The notes below the pieces were generated by a model, which was not told the origin of the DNA, made no database searches, and was given only the letters and a program-made list of their open reading frames with translations. From Variovorax paradoxus (GTDB lineage: Bacteria > Pseudomonadota > Gammaproteobacteria > Burkholderiales > Burkholderiaceae_C): a DNA stretch of 64,000 nucleotides. Where the stretch lies: positions 4,216,001 through 4,280,000 of the forward strand of contig CP063166.1 in the NCBI GenBank assembly GCA_016806145.1, written 5' to 3'. The position numbers were made by a program, and so were the translations under genes. Of this stretch, positions 1 through 7,979 are shown one piece after another. Every line of letters starts with the position of its first letter. Position 1 is the first letter of the stretch.

Positions 1-1178
1 TCGAACACCTTCGCGACCTGCGCGGGCGACAGTCCGTACATGCGCTGGAACAACCCGCCGAGCACCGCGCGGTATTCGTTGAGCACCGGGTAGTCGCGGT
101 TCTGGAACAGCGTGGCGGCCGTCAGCGCCTGCTGCTCGCCGACCACGCGGCCGCCGGCCTGCGCCGAGAGGCCGCCGCCGAGCACCCAGTAGACCGTGCC
201 ATGGCCATGGTCGGTGCCCTTGTTGCCGTTCTCGCGGAAGGTGCGGCCGAACTCGCTGATGACCACCACCACGGTCTGGCGCCAGTTCTCGGGCTCCATC
301 TCCTGCGCGAAGGCCGCGAGGCCGCGGCCCAGTTCCTCGAAGCGGTTCGCGAGGTAACCGGTGGCCGCGCCCTGCCCCACGTGCGTGTCCCAGCCGCCGA
401 CGTCGACGAAGCCGAGGTCGTAGCGCTCGCGCATCAGCGCGGCCATGCGGCGCGCCACGAGTTCGAAGCCCCTGGAAGTCATGGCGTTGCGGCTGGCGGC
501 GTCCATCTCGGCCTGCATCGCGCGCCGCACCTCGTCGCGCACCTGGAAGCCCTCGGCCACGGTCTGCGCGAGCGGCGTGTCGCGGTACATCGAGGCGATG
601 AGCTGGCTCTGGCGCGCATCGAGCGTGGGGCGCGCATTGCCCGCGAGCGCCATGTTGGCGGCCCTCGCATCGCCGCGCAGCGAGATCGGCAACTGGTCCG
701 TGAAGGCCATCGGCGAGACATCGGTCAGCGGCCCCGCGCCGAGCACGCCCGCGAGGCGGTTGAGGAAGCCCGAGCGGTAGTCGCGCCGGCGGTCGAGCGC
801 CTGGCCCAGCTCGATGCCGTCCTGCGTCTCGAAGTGGCTGCGCGTGAGGTCGTCGGTGCCGGCGAAGGCGATGAACGCGGCCTGCTTCTGCTGGAACAGC
901 GGCATCACGCTCTGCGCCAGCGCGGGATGCAGGCCCCAGTCGGCATCGAGCGGCAAGGCGCCGCCGCTGGTGCCCGGCCGCGCGATCGCGATGCCGGGCC
1001 GCGAGGCGTAGTAGAAGTCGCTCGCGGTGGGCACCAGCAGGCTGGTGCTGTCGTAGGCACCGCGCAGGAACACGACCAGCAGCTTGGCGCCCTCGGCGGC
1101 CGGCGCGGCGATCAGGCGGGCGGCGGCGCCGGCCAGCGGCGCGGCGGCGGCGAAACGGAGCAGTTCTCGGCGTTGCAT
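1..1178 (-). CDS. DUF1501 family exported protein, C-terminus cut by window edge
   Basis: The reading frame opens at 1178 and runs off the left edge, giving about 392 residues without the C-terminus. The N-terminus MQRRELLRF followed by an alanine-rich stretch resembles a twin-arginine (Tat) signal peptide, which is common in DUF1501 proteins. Internal segments such as LLVVFLRGAYDSTSL, VDVGGWDTH, VVVISEFGRT and KGTDHGHGTVYWVLGGG match the family, which is related to the alkaline phosphatase/sulfatase fold; its exact reaction is unknown. It lies 26 bp downstream of a DUF1800 gene on the same strand. DUF1800-DUF1501 pairs are a recurrent two-gene operon in proteobacteria, so the two proteins probably work together outside the cytoplasm. 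The family call is firm; the function is unknown. Confidence 0.88.
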   Translation of the reverse strand, partial: MQRRELLRFAAAAPLAGAAARLIAAPAAEGAKLLVVFLRGAYDSTSLLVPTASDFYYASRPGIAIARPGTSGGALPLDADWGLHPALAQSVMPLFQQKQAAFIAFAGTDDLTRSHFETQDGIELGQALDRRRDYRSGFLNRLAGVLGAGPLTDVSPMAFTDQLPISLRGDARAANMALAGNARPTLDARQSQLIASMYRDTPLAQTVAEGFQVRDEVRRAMQAEMDAASRNAMTSRGFELVARRMAALMRERYDLGFVDVGGWDTHVGQGAATGYLANRFEELGRGLAAFAQEMEPENWRQTVVVVISEFGRTFRENGNKGTDHGHGTVYWVLGGGLSAQAGGRVVGEQQALTAATLFQNRDYPVLNEYRAVLGGLFQRMYGLSPAQVAKVF

Positions 1179-1204
1179 GAGCGTGGTCCTTGTGGGGGTG
1201 GGCG

Positions 1205-2788
1205 TCAGCGGCGCATCAGCTCGGGCGCGGCCAGCAGCAGCGTGTTCCATTCGGGCGGGTTCTTCGCCTGCGCGAGCACCTCGCGCGTGCCGGGGCCGAA
1301 GCCGGTCTGCAGCTCGCGCACGACGGGCGATTCGGCCAGTGGCGGGAAGGCCGGTTTCTCCATCGGCGCCTTGGTGTCGTTGAGAAACAGCACGGCACCG
1401 GTCGCACCCAGGACGCGCGCGATCTCGAAGCGCGTGTTCATCTGCCCGGCGCTGGCCCAGGCCGCCTCGTGCAGCGGATAGCCATCGGGCGTCTCGTGGC
1501 CGTAGAGCGGCTCGCCCATGCGGTCGATCCAGTTGAGCATCGGGCCCACGTTCGCCACCACGCGGCCGTCGTAGGCCAGCCGCACGCCGGCCACCACGTA
1601 GTGCACCGGGTCGCGGAACTTGCGGCCCAGCGATGCCGCGAATTCGGGCGACTCGAACAGCGTGCGCAAGGTGGCGGCGATATCGCCATCGCTGCGCGTG
1701 AAGCTCGCGGCCATGCGCTCGACCAGCGCGCTCTGCGGATCGTCGGCCACGAAATAGACGGCGAGCTTGCGCGAGACGAAGCGCGCGGTGGCCGGCGCGC
1801 GCGCGAGGCGGTCGAGCGCCTCGTCGACCTCGGCCAGGCCGCGACCGCGGATCGGCTCGCCCAGCAGCGTCTTGGGACCGTAGTCGTGGCGGTTGGGATT
1901 GAACTCGAACAGGCCCTGGCGCCGGTAGTCGGCGGCGATCGCGGCCTTGAGCTTCGGCGGCGGCGCATCGGCCGGCTGCAGGCTCACGCCGACACCGGTG
2001 AGCACGCGCGCGAGTTCCTGCACGTCGGCCTGCGAATAGCCGCTGCCCACGCCGAGCGTGTGCAGCTCCATCAGCTCGCGCGCGTAGTTCTCGTTGATGC
2101 GGTTGGCGGCGTTCTGCACGTTGTCGAGGTAGCGCAGCATCGCGGGATGGTGCAGCGTGGCACCGAGCAGGTCGCGAAACCGCCCCAGCGCCTGCGGGCG
2201 GATCGCGTTCTCCTCGTAGTCGCCGATCAGCGCGCGCATGTCGCCGCCCTTGCGCTGGCTGACGTTGAAGTGGTTCATCCAGAACCAGGTCATCTGCTCC
2301 TGCAGCTGGTTCGGCGAATAGAGCGCGCGCAGCACGAAGCGCTGCTGCGCCTCGCGCGCGAGCCGGTTCAGGTGCTGCTGGTAGGCCTGGCGCGCGGCCT
2401 TCTTCTGGTCCTCGTCGGCCAGCGCGTCGGCGGCCTTGCGCTCGGCATCGAGCGCGATCGCGAGCGTGTCCATGGGCGTGCGCGCGATCTCCATCGCGTC
2501 GATCTGCGCCTGGGCCTCGGGCGGCAGCGGCTGTGGCACGGGCTTGAGTTGCCGTCCCATCCACACCGCCAAGCCCTGCTTGGTGACCTCGGCCTGACCG
2601 CTGGCGTTCGCGCCCCAGCTCACGCGGTCGAGCCAGCGCAGCTGGGTCAGTGCATCGGGCGGTGCGCCGCGCAGCGCGATCGGTGTCGCATCGGGCCGCG
2701 TGCCGAGCGCGCAGCCCGCGAGCCACAGCGCCGCGGCCGCCAGCCATGCGCCCCTCGCGAGGCGCGACCGGATCGAAAAGATGTGCAT
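1205..2788 (-). CDS. DUF1800 family lipoprotein-like protein
   Basis: A 527-residue protein whose N-terminus (MHIFSIRSRLARG, a hydrophobic alanine/leucine stretch, then LAGC) reads as a lipoprotein signal with a lipobox Cys near residue 26, so membrane anchoring outside the cytoplasm is likely. The body carries DUF1800 signatures: MTWFWMNHFNVS, NYARELMELHTLGVGSGYS, DVQELARVLTGVG and HDYGPKTLLG. The biochemical role of DUF1800 is not established. It is cotranscribed with the downstream DUF1501 gene (26 bp gap), and partners of this kind are usually found together. The gene is separated from the dsbA-like gene upstream by 131 bp, enough for its own promoter, although none is obvious. Length is normal for the family. 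Confidence 0.9.
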   Translation of the reverse strand: MHIFSIRSRLARGAWLAAAALWLAGCALGTRPDATPIALRGAPPDALTQLRWLDRVSWGANASGQAEVTKQGLAVWMGRQLKPVPQPLPPEAQAQIDAMEIARTPMDTLAIALDAERKAADALADEDQKKAARQAYQQHLNRLAREAQQRFVLRALYSPNQLQEQMTWFWMNHFNVSQRKGGDMRALIGDYEENAIRPQALGRFRDLLGATLHHPAMLRYLDNVQNAANRINENYARELMELHTLGVGSGYSQADVQELARVLTGVGVSLQPADAPPPKLKAAIAADYRRQGLFEFNPNRHDYGPKTLLGEPIRGRGLAEVDEALDRLARAPATARFVSRKLAVYFVADDPQSALVERMAASFTRSDGDIAATLRTLFESPEFAASLGRKFRDPVHYVVAGVRLAYDGRVVANVGPMLNWIDRMGEPLYGHETPDGYPLHEAAWASAGQMNTRFEIARVLGATGAVLFLNDTKAPMEKPAFPPLAESPVVRELQTGFGPGTREVLAQAKNPPEWNTLLLAAPELMRR

Positions 2789-2859
2789 GGTGGGTTCAAC
2801 CCGCGCCCTCGGTGCGCGGTTGACCCCAGCATGCCAGCGCCGTGTAAAGCCGCGAGTCA

Positions 2860-2884
2860 GCTTCGTTTCAAGGCGAAACGCAGC
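2860..2884 (-). terminator. Hairpin between the DsbA-like gene and the DUF1800 gene
   Basis: Two 10-nt arms (GCTTCGTTTC and its complement with one mismatch) flank a 5-nt loop, 35 bp after the stop codon of the DsbA-like gene. No T-tract follows on the minus strand, so it is a weak candidate terminator or an mRNA 3'-end hairpin rather than a clear intrinsic terminator. The rest of 2789-2919 shows nothing else recognisable. Confidence 0.35.
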
Positions 2885-2919
2885 CGCGGCTCATGACGAC
2901 TAAGACGGCTTCAAGCGCC

Positions 2920-3606
2920 TCAGGCCGACGCCACCGCGCTGGGCTGCGCCCCCGCGATCTGCCGCAGCGCGCGCTCGAACACCTCCACCGGCTGGCCGCC
3001 AGAGATCAGGTGCTGGTCGTTGATGATGATCGCGGGCACCGAGTGGATGCCCGCGTCGGTGTACATGCGTTCGCGCGCGCGGGTCTCGGCCGCGTACTCG
3101 TCGCTCGCGAGGATCTCGCGTGCCCGCGCCGCATCGAGCCCCGCGGCGGCCGCGAGGCGCACCAGCACCTCGGGGTCGGAGGGATTCTCGGCATCGGTGA
3201 AGTAGGCCTTGAGCAGCGACTTCTTCAGCGCAACCTGCTTGGCCGCGTCCTCGAGCTCGGCCCAGTGCAGCAGCCGGTGCGCGTCGAAGGTGTTGTAGAT
3301 GCGCGGCCGGCCCTCGGGGTTGAACACGAAGCCGACGGCCTCGCCGCGCTGGCGGATAGCCTCGCGCATCTGGGCCTGCTGCTCGCGCGTGGAACCGTAT
3401 TTCTGGTTCAGGTGCTCGAAGGTGTCCTGGCCCTCGGGCGGCATCTGCGGGTTCAGCTCGAAGGGCTGGAAGTGCAGCTCGGCCGTCACCCCGGGCGCCA
3501 CGCGGGCGATCGCCGCCTCGAGCGAGCCCAGGCCGACGGCGCACCAGGGGCAGGAGACGTCCGAGACGAAATCGATCTTGAGGTGGGAGGAGGATGGGGT
3601 CGTCAT
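2920..3606 (-). CDS. DsbA-family oxidoreductase (FrnE-like)
   Basis: A 228-residue thioredoxin-fold protein of the DSBA/FrnE/2-hydroxychromene-2-carboxylate isomerase-like family. The redox motif CPWC lies at residues 19-22 (SDVSCPWCAVGL). The cis-proline region GIHSVPAIIINDQHLISGGQP near the C-terminus is also typical. No signal peptide is present, so it should act in the cytoplasm as a thiol oxidoreductase or isomerase. I chose the ATG at 3606 over the one at 3615 because GGAAGA sits 9 nt upstream of the former and only about 1 nt from the latter. It is the last gene of the minus-strand catabolic cluster, 79 bp after the MHS transporter, and may be an independent passenger rather than part of the pathway. 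Confidence 0.88.
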   Translation of the reverse strand: MTTPSSSHLKIDFVSDVSCPWCAVGLGSLEAAIARVAPGVTAELHFQPFELNPQMPPEGQDTFEHLNQKYGSTREQQAQMREAIRQRGEAVGFVFNPEGRPRIYNTFDAHRLLHWAELEDAAKQVALKKSLLKAYFTDAENPSDPEVLVRLAAAAGLDAARAREILASDEYAAETRARERMYTDAGIHSVPAIIINDQHLISGGQPVEVFERALRQIAGAQPSAVASA

Positions 3607-3625
3607 GGCCGCCATTCTTCCGCGC

Positions 3626-3662
3626 GGCGGCGGCCTTGTCAGGTGCAAGGTCTTCCGCCGCC
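3626..3662 (-). terminator. Imperfect GC-rich hairpin after the MHS transporter gene
   Basis: GGCGGCGG-CCTTG pairs with CAAGG-TCTT-CCGCCGCC, a 13-bp stem interrupted by a 4-nt bulge, located 24 bp past the transporter stop codon. There is no T-run, so it is a weak terminator or processing/stability structure that could reduce readthrough into the DsbA-like gene. Confidence 0.3.
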
Positions 3663-3685
3663 CCGCTCCCGCTCCTCTCGCGGCG

Positions 3686-5098
3686 TCAGGCCGTGGCGCG
3701 CGCCGCCACCGGGCTCGCGCCCAGGGTCTGGGCCCGCAGGCGGTCGTACTCGGCCTTGTCGACCGGCACGGCACCGGGGTCGCCGAGGTCGTTCATGTGC
3801 ACGCGGTAGGTCTCGCGCGCGCTGATCGCGGCCAGCGCGGCCAGCACGGTCACGGCGAAGGTGATGCTGCCCACGGTGAGCCAGATGTTGCTGGAACCGG
3901 GAGGCGCGACCGCGGCGAACAGCGCGGGCAGCAGCGCGGTGAAGGTGGTGCCGATGTTCTGCGAGATGGCCATCGCCGACACCCGGTTGCGGGTGCGGAA
4001 CAGCTCGGGATAGAAGCTCGGGAAGGTCGCGTTGTAGCCCTGGTAGACGATGCCCCACATCAAGAGCGACATGCAGATCGCGAGCGGCACGTTGCGCACG
4101 CTGATGGCATAGAGGTAGGCGAACGAGAGCAGGCCCGAGGCCAGCGCGCCGACGATGATCGGCGGCTTGCGGCCGATGCGGTCCGAGAGATTGCCCACGA
4201 ACGGGATCACCAGCACCGCGAGGATGTTGCCGAGCACCGGGATCCACAGGTAGACGTCCTTCTGGAAGCCGATGCCGTAGGCCGACTGCACCGCGTAGGC
4301 GGCACCGAAGATGGTGGCGACCACCGGGATCACGTTCATCAGCGCCATGCAGACCACGCGCAGCATGTCGGCCCAGCTGTCGGTGAAGGCCTGCACGATC
4401 GGCGAGCGCGGCACCTCGCCCTTCTTGTCGGCCTCGGCGAAGGCCGGGGTCTCGTCGACCTCGCGACGGATGATGTAGCCCGCGATGATGACGACGAAGC
4501 TCAGCAGGAAGGGAATGCGCCAGCCCCACGAGTTGAAGGCCTCTTCCGGCATGTAGTGCGCGAGCGGCAGGAACACGGCGGCTGCCATGATCTGGCCGGC
4601 CTGCACGCCCTGCAGCGTGAAGCTCGCGAAGAAGCCGCGCCGGCCGAAGGGCGCGTGCTCGAGGATCATCGAGCTCGCGCCCGAGATCTCGCCGGCCACC
4701 GCGAAGCCCTGGATCAGCCGCAGGATCACCAGCAGCGCGGGCGCCGCCAGGCCGATCTGGTCATAGGTGGGCAAGAGGCCCACGGCCACGGTCGAGAAGC
4801 CCATGAGGAACATGCACAGGATCAGCACCTGCTTGCGCCCGTGCGTGTCGCCCCAGTGGCCGAGCACGAAGGCGCCGATGGGCCGCGCGACATAGCCCAC
4901 GCCGTAGGTCGCGAGCGAGGCGATGATGGCCGTGGTCGGGTCGCCCTTGGGAAAGAAGATCTGCGGAAAGATCAGCGCCGCGGCGGTGGCGTAGATGAAG
5001 AAGTCGTAGTACTCGAGCGCCGAGCCGATCCAGCCGCTGGCGGCGGCCTTCTTCGACTGGTGCTTGCCTTGAGGCTCGTGAGCCGTGGTGTTCGCCAT
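3686..5098 (-). CDS. MFS transporter, metabolite:H+ symporter (MHS) family
   Basis: A 470-residue, 12-helix permease of the MHS branch (relatives ShiA, PcaT, KgtP, ProP). Family marks include SALEYYDFFIYATAAALIFP near residues 26-45, the loop 2-3 motif GHWGDTHGRKQVL, RLIQGFAVAGEISGASSM and the second-half loop SDRIGRKPP. MHS proteins take up organic acids with protons. Given quiC immediately upstream (60 bp) and the two shikimate-dehydrogenase relatives in the same cluster, the likely substrate is quinate, shikimate, 3-dehydroshikimate or a related aromatic acid. This is inferred from context, since the sequence alone does not set specificity. GGAGACAAACC precedes the ATG at 5098. Confidence 0.9.
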   Translation of the reverse strand: MANTTAHEPQGKHQSKKAAASGWIGSALEYYDFFIYATAAALIFPQIFFPKGDPTTAIIASLATYGVGYVARPIGAFVLGHWGDTHGRKQVLILCMFLMGFSTVAVGLLPTYDQIGLAAPALLVILRLIQGFAVAGEISGASSMILEHAPFGRRGFFASFTLQGVQAGQIMAAAVFLPLAHYMPEEAFNSWGWRIPFLLSFVVIIAGYIIRREVDETPAFAEADKKGEVPRSPIVQAFTDSWADMLRVVCMALMNVIPVVATIFGAAYAVQSAYGIGFQKDVYLWIPVLGNILAVLVIPFVGNLSDRIGRKPPIIVGALASGLLSFAYLYAISVRNVPLAICMSLLMWGIVYQGYNATFPSFYPELFRTRNRVSAMAISQNIGTTFTALLPALFAAVAPPGSSNIWLTVGSITFAVTVLAALAAISARETYRVHMNDLGDPGAVPVDKAEYDRLRAQTLGASPVAARATA

Positions 5099-5158
5099 GG
5101 TTTGTCTCCGGTGTGGACGAGGATGAGCGGGTGAATAATTGGGTGAACGAAAGGGAAA

Positions 5159-7075
5159 TCAGTCCTGGGCCTGCGAGGCCATGCGCGCCGGCGCGTTGAG
5201 CGCGCCGTAGGCGTCGTAGCCGCCGATGCGCTGCGCCACCTCGAAGAACAGGCCGTCTTCGAAGCTCTCGGTGTAGATGTGCAGGTAGTCGCCGGCCGGC
5301 GAGCGGTCGAACAGCACGCCCGCAGCGCGCATGCGTTCGAGCAGCGCGGCATCGAGATCGATGCGCGTGGCGAGGTCGTCGTAGTAGTTGTCCGAGATCG
5401 GCACGAAGCGCACGCCGTTGGCGCGCAGCCGCGCGACCGACGCGAAGATGTCGTCGCTGCGCAGCGCCACGTGGTGCACCGCGCCGCCGCCCTGCGCATG
5501 CACGGTGCGCGCGGTGCGCGTGCGCTGGCTCAGCGACACGTTGAGCACGAGCCGCAGGCTGCGCGCGGCGTCGGCCACGCCGCGGCTCTTGATCAGCCCG
5601 AAGGGATCGGCCAGCTCGAGGCTTTCGCCGACCTCGAGCCCGAGCACGGCGCGCGAGAACAGCACCCAGGTGTCGAGCTGGTCGAGCGCAAGGCCCAGCG
5701 CGACGTGGTCGATGGCGCGCAGGCCGGCGTCCTCGCCCTCCTCTTCGCCCGGCTCGAGGATGAAGTCGGCTTCGTAGAGCCCCGTGGCGCCGAGCGACGA
5801 CGGGATGAAATGCAGCAGGTTGCCGCCCGGCACCACGATCGCGGGCACGGCCTGCTCGCCGGGGCCGACCGGGCTGTCGTGCCGCTGCGAGCACAGCGCG
5901 GTGGCGCGCGCCACGGCCGCTTGCGGATCGTCGGTGCGCACGCCCAGTGCGCAGACCGAGGTGCCGTGCGCCTCGAAGCGCGTGCGCGCGAAGCTCTCGG
6001 GCTGCGCATTCACGACCATGTGGATGTCGCCCTGGCGGTAGAGCGTGACGGCCTTCGAGCGATGGCGGCCCGCGCGGCGAAAGCCCAGTTGCTGCAGCAG
6101 CGCACCGAGTGCGCCGGCCGAGGCCTCGTCGGCCGCGAACTCGATGAAGGACAGGCCGCGAAAGGCCGGCGCCTGCGGCGGATCGAACAGCAAGGGCCGT
6201 GCTGCCGGAACGCGCTCGCGCACCTGGCTCTCGAGGTACAGCAGCGAGCGCATCGCATCGACCGCGGTGCGGCGGTTCGGCGTCTCGCGGAACAGGTCGT
6301 TGAAGATCTCGAGCGACAGCGGCCCGGTGTAGCCGGCACGCAGCACCTGTGCATAGAAGCCCGTCACGTCGAAATCGCCCTGCCCCGGAAACACGCGGTG
6401 GTGGCGCGCCCACTGCAGCACGTCCATCGAGAGCTGCGGCGCATCGGCCATCTGCAGGAAGAAGATCTTCTCGCCCGGGATGTCGGCGATGCCGGCCGGA
6501 TCGTCGCGCAGCGACAGCGTGTGGAAGCTGTCGAGGATCAGGCCCAGCGCGGGATGGCCGGCGCGCCGCACGAGGTCCCAGGCCTGGCCATAGCGCGAGG
6601 TGAAGCGGCCCCAGGCCAGCGCCTCGAAGCCCACGCGCAGGCCGTGGGCCGCGGCGCGTTCGGCCAGCGCATGCAGCTGCGCGGCGGCGCGCGCGGGATC
6701 GTCGATGGCGAGCGGCGAGGTGTTCGAGCAGCACAGCATCAGCGGTACGCCCAGCGCGGCCATCAGCTCGAACTTGCGCTCGGCGCGCTCCAGGCCGCGG
6801 CGGAACTGCGGCTCGGGCATGCCTTCGAAATCGCGAAACGGCTGGTAGAGGTCGATCGCCAGGCCCAGGTCGGCCGCGAGGCCGCGCAGCTCGGCGGCCG
6901 TGCCCTTGAAGTTGACGAAGTCGCTCTCGAACAGCTCGATGCCGTCGAAGCCCGCTGCGGCGATCGCCTCGAGCTTCTGGCGCAAGGTGCCGCTGAGCGA
7001 GACGGTGGCGATCGAGCGGTGCATGCGCCGCGCGGCGCGCTGCGGAAGGTCGGCGGAGGGCTGGAGCGTGTTCAC
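5159..7075 (-). CDS. quiC: 3-dehydroshikimate dehydratase (QuiC1-type, TIM barrel fused to HPPD-like domain)
   Basis: A 638-residue two-domain protein. Residues about 20-280 form an AP-endonuclease-2-like TIM barrel (RSIATVSLSGTLRQKLEAIA, GFDGIELFESDF) with the expected metal ligands: E151 (VGFEALAW), D182 and H185 (LILDSFHTL), Q208 (FFLQMADAP) and E256 (LSLEIFNDLF). This domain dehydrates 3-dehydroshikimate to protocatechuate, the step linking quinate/shikimate breakdown to the beta-ketoadipate pathway. Residues from about 300 to the end are a VOC/4-hydroxyphenylpyruvate-dioxygenase-like domain (IDHVALGLALDQLDTWVLF, VHHVALRSDDIF, FFEVAQRIGGYDAYG), the fusion known from QuiC1 enzymes of Pseudomonas. 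Its His-His-Glu metal triad appears intact. It sits between pcaD and the MHS transporter, with its own 139-bp upstream region holding operator-like palindromes. Confidence 0.93.
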   Translation of the reverse strand: MNTLQPSADLPQRAARRMHRSIATVSLSGTLRQKLEAIAAAGFDGIELFESDFVNFKGTAAELRGLAADLGLAIDLYQPFRDFEGMPEPQFRRGLERAERKFELMAALGVPLMLCCSNTSPLAIDDPARAAAQLHALAERAAAHGLRVGFEALAWGRFTSRYGQAWDLVRRAGHPALGLILDSFHTLSLRDDPAGIADIPGEKIFFLQMADAPQLSMDVLQWARHHRVFPGQGDFDVTGFYAQVLRAGYTGPLSLEIFNDLFRETPNRRTAVDAMRSLLYLESQVRERVPAARPLLFDPPQAPAFRGLSFIEFAADEASAGALGALLQQLGFRRAGRHRSKAVTLYRQGDIHMVVNAQPESFARTRFEAHGTSVCALGVRTDDPQAAVARATALCSQRHDSPVGPGEQAVPAIVVPGGNLLHFIPSSLGATGLYEADFILEPGEEEGEDAGLRAIDHVALGLALDQLDTWVLFSRAVLGLEVGESLELADPFGLIKSRGVADAARSLRLVLNVSLSQRTRTARTVHAQGGGAVHHVALRSDDIFASVARLRANGVRFVPISDNYYDDLATRIDLDAALLERMRAAGVLFDRSPAGDYLHIYTESFEDGLFFEVAQRIGGYDAYGALNAPARMASQAQD

Positions 7076-7128
7076 GGAGCGACTTTAGAAACGCCGGCCC
7101 GTGCCCACAACCATTTAGCGTCGCCTTT

Positions 7129-7144
7129 GATCGATGATCGAACG
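7129..7144. promoter_or_regulatory. Operator-like 16-bp motif upstream of quiC, shared with the iclR-aroE intergenic region
   Basis: GATCGATGATCGAACG occurs here, 54-69 bp upstream of the quiC start, and its exact reverse complement occurs at 12886-12901 between the divergent iclR and shikimate-dehydrogenase-like genes. Its core TCGATGATCGA is an odd-centred palindrome. Both copies lie in promoter regions of one apparent regulon next to an IclR-type regulator, so it is a plausible binding site for that regulator. Two copies found by eye are suggestive, not proof. Confidence 0.5.
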
Positions 7145-7147
7145 CTA

Positions 7148-7166
7148 TCGTGCGAATTTCGCACGA
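7148..7166. promoter_or_regulatory. 19-bp perfect palindrome upstream of quiC
   Basis: TCGTGCGAATTTCGCACGA is a perfect inverted repeat of two 9-nt arms around one central base, 73-91 bp upstream of the quiC ATG and 4 bp from the shared 16-bp motif. Its symmetry and position fit an operator for a dimeric regulator. IclR-family proteins such as PcaU and PcaR bind palindromic sites upstream of aromatic catabolism genes, so the adjacent IclR gene is the first candidate. The remainder of 7076-7214 includes a CCTAGG hexamer near 7182 and nothing else recognisable. Confidence 0.55.
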
Positions 7167-7214
7167 ATCAGGGGTTACACCTAGGTCTGGTGGACCATCG
7201 ATGACCGCGACGAA

Positions 7215-7979
7215 TCAAAGACTGCGCCAGTAATCGATCAGCAGCTGCGCGAATTCGACCGGCCGCTCGACCGCGCTCACGTGCGCGGCATCGATGCTGG
7301 CAAGTCGCGCGTTGGGGACCGCCGCGGCGATGGCTTCCGACATCGCGAACGGCGTGGCCTCGTCCTGCAGGCCGCCGATCACCAGCGTGGGCACCGCGAT
7401 GCGGCGGTTGCTGTCGCGGAAATCGATCGCCGCCACCGCGTTGCAACTCTCGATGTAGGCCTGCGGATCGTTGGCCAGCAGCACCGCCTGCAGCTGCTCG
7501 GCGGCCACCTGGCCCTCGGGCGTGGCGGCGAAGGCTGGCGTGAGCCAGCGCGACACCGCACCCGGCGCGATCGCGGCCACGCCGCGCGCGGCCACGGTCT
7601 CGGCGCGCGCGCGCCAGGGCGCCTGGTCGGGATAGTGGGCCGAGGAGTTCGCGATGGTCACGGTGCGCAGCAGCTCGGGATGGCGCACGGCCAGCGCCTG
7701 CGCCGTCATGCCGCCCATCGACAGGCCGACGAAATGCACCGGCTCGCCGCCGGCCTCGCGCTGGATCAGCTCGGCCGCGTCCTGCGCCAGCGTCTCGATG
7801 CGCAAAGCGCCCGGCACGCGCTCGGAGGCGCCGTGGTTGCGGTGGTCGTAGCGCAGCACGGTGTGGGCGCGCGCGAGCTGCGCGGCCACGCCGTCCCACA
7901 TGCGGAGGTCGCAGCCGAGCGCATGGCTCAGCACGACGATCGGGCCATTGCCTTCGCGGACGAGGTTCAGACGGGTCAT
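7215..7979 (-). CDS. pcaD: 3-oxoadipate enol-lactonase (alpha/beta hydrolase)
   Basis: A 254-residue alpha/beta hydrolase. The nucleophile elbow GLSMGG places the catalytic Ser at 87. D206 (GGLQDEATPF) and H233 (IDAAHVSAVERP) complete the triad, and HALGCDLRMWDGV and YDHRNHGAS match PcaD. The enzyme hydrolyses beta-ketoadipate enol-lactone to beta-ketoadipate in the protocatechuate branch. Its ATG at 7979 overlaps the stop codon of the upstream MFS gene by 4 bp (ATGA), so translation is probably coupled. With pcaB and pcaC in the same operon the assignment is strong; without that context it would be a generic hydrolase. It is followed by a 139-bp gap before quiC. Confidence 0.9.
   Translation of the reverse strand: MTRLNLVREGNGPIVVLSHALGCDLRMWDGVAAQLARAHTVLRYDHRNHGASERVPGALRIETLAQDAAELIQREAGGEPVHFVGLSMGGMTAQALAVRHPELLRTVTIANSSAHYPDQAPWRARAETVAARGVAAIAPGAVSRWLTPAFAATPEGQVAAEQLQAVLLANDPQAYIESCNAVAAIDFRDSNRRIAVPTLVIGGLQDEATPFAMSEAIAAAVPNARLASIDAAHVSAVERPVEFAQLLIDYWRSL

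Noticed and set aside
1190..7204. Long plus-strand open frames opposite the DUF1800, transporter and quiC genes (for example 1190-2896, 3299-5134, 5279-7204)
   Set aside because: The minus-strand frames encode recognisable proteins with conserved motifs; the plus-strand products are Arg/Ala-rich with no family features.
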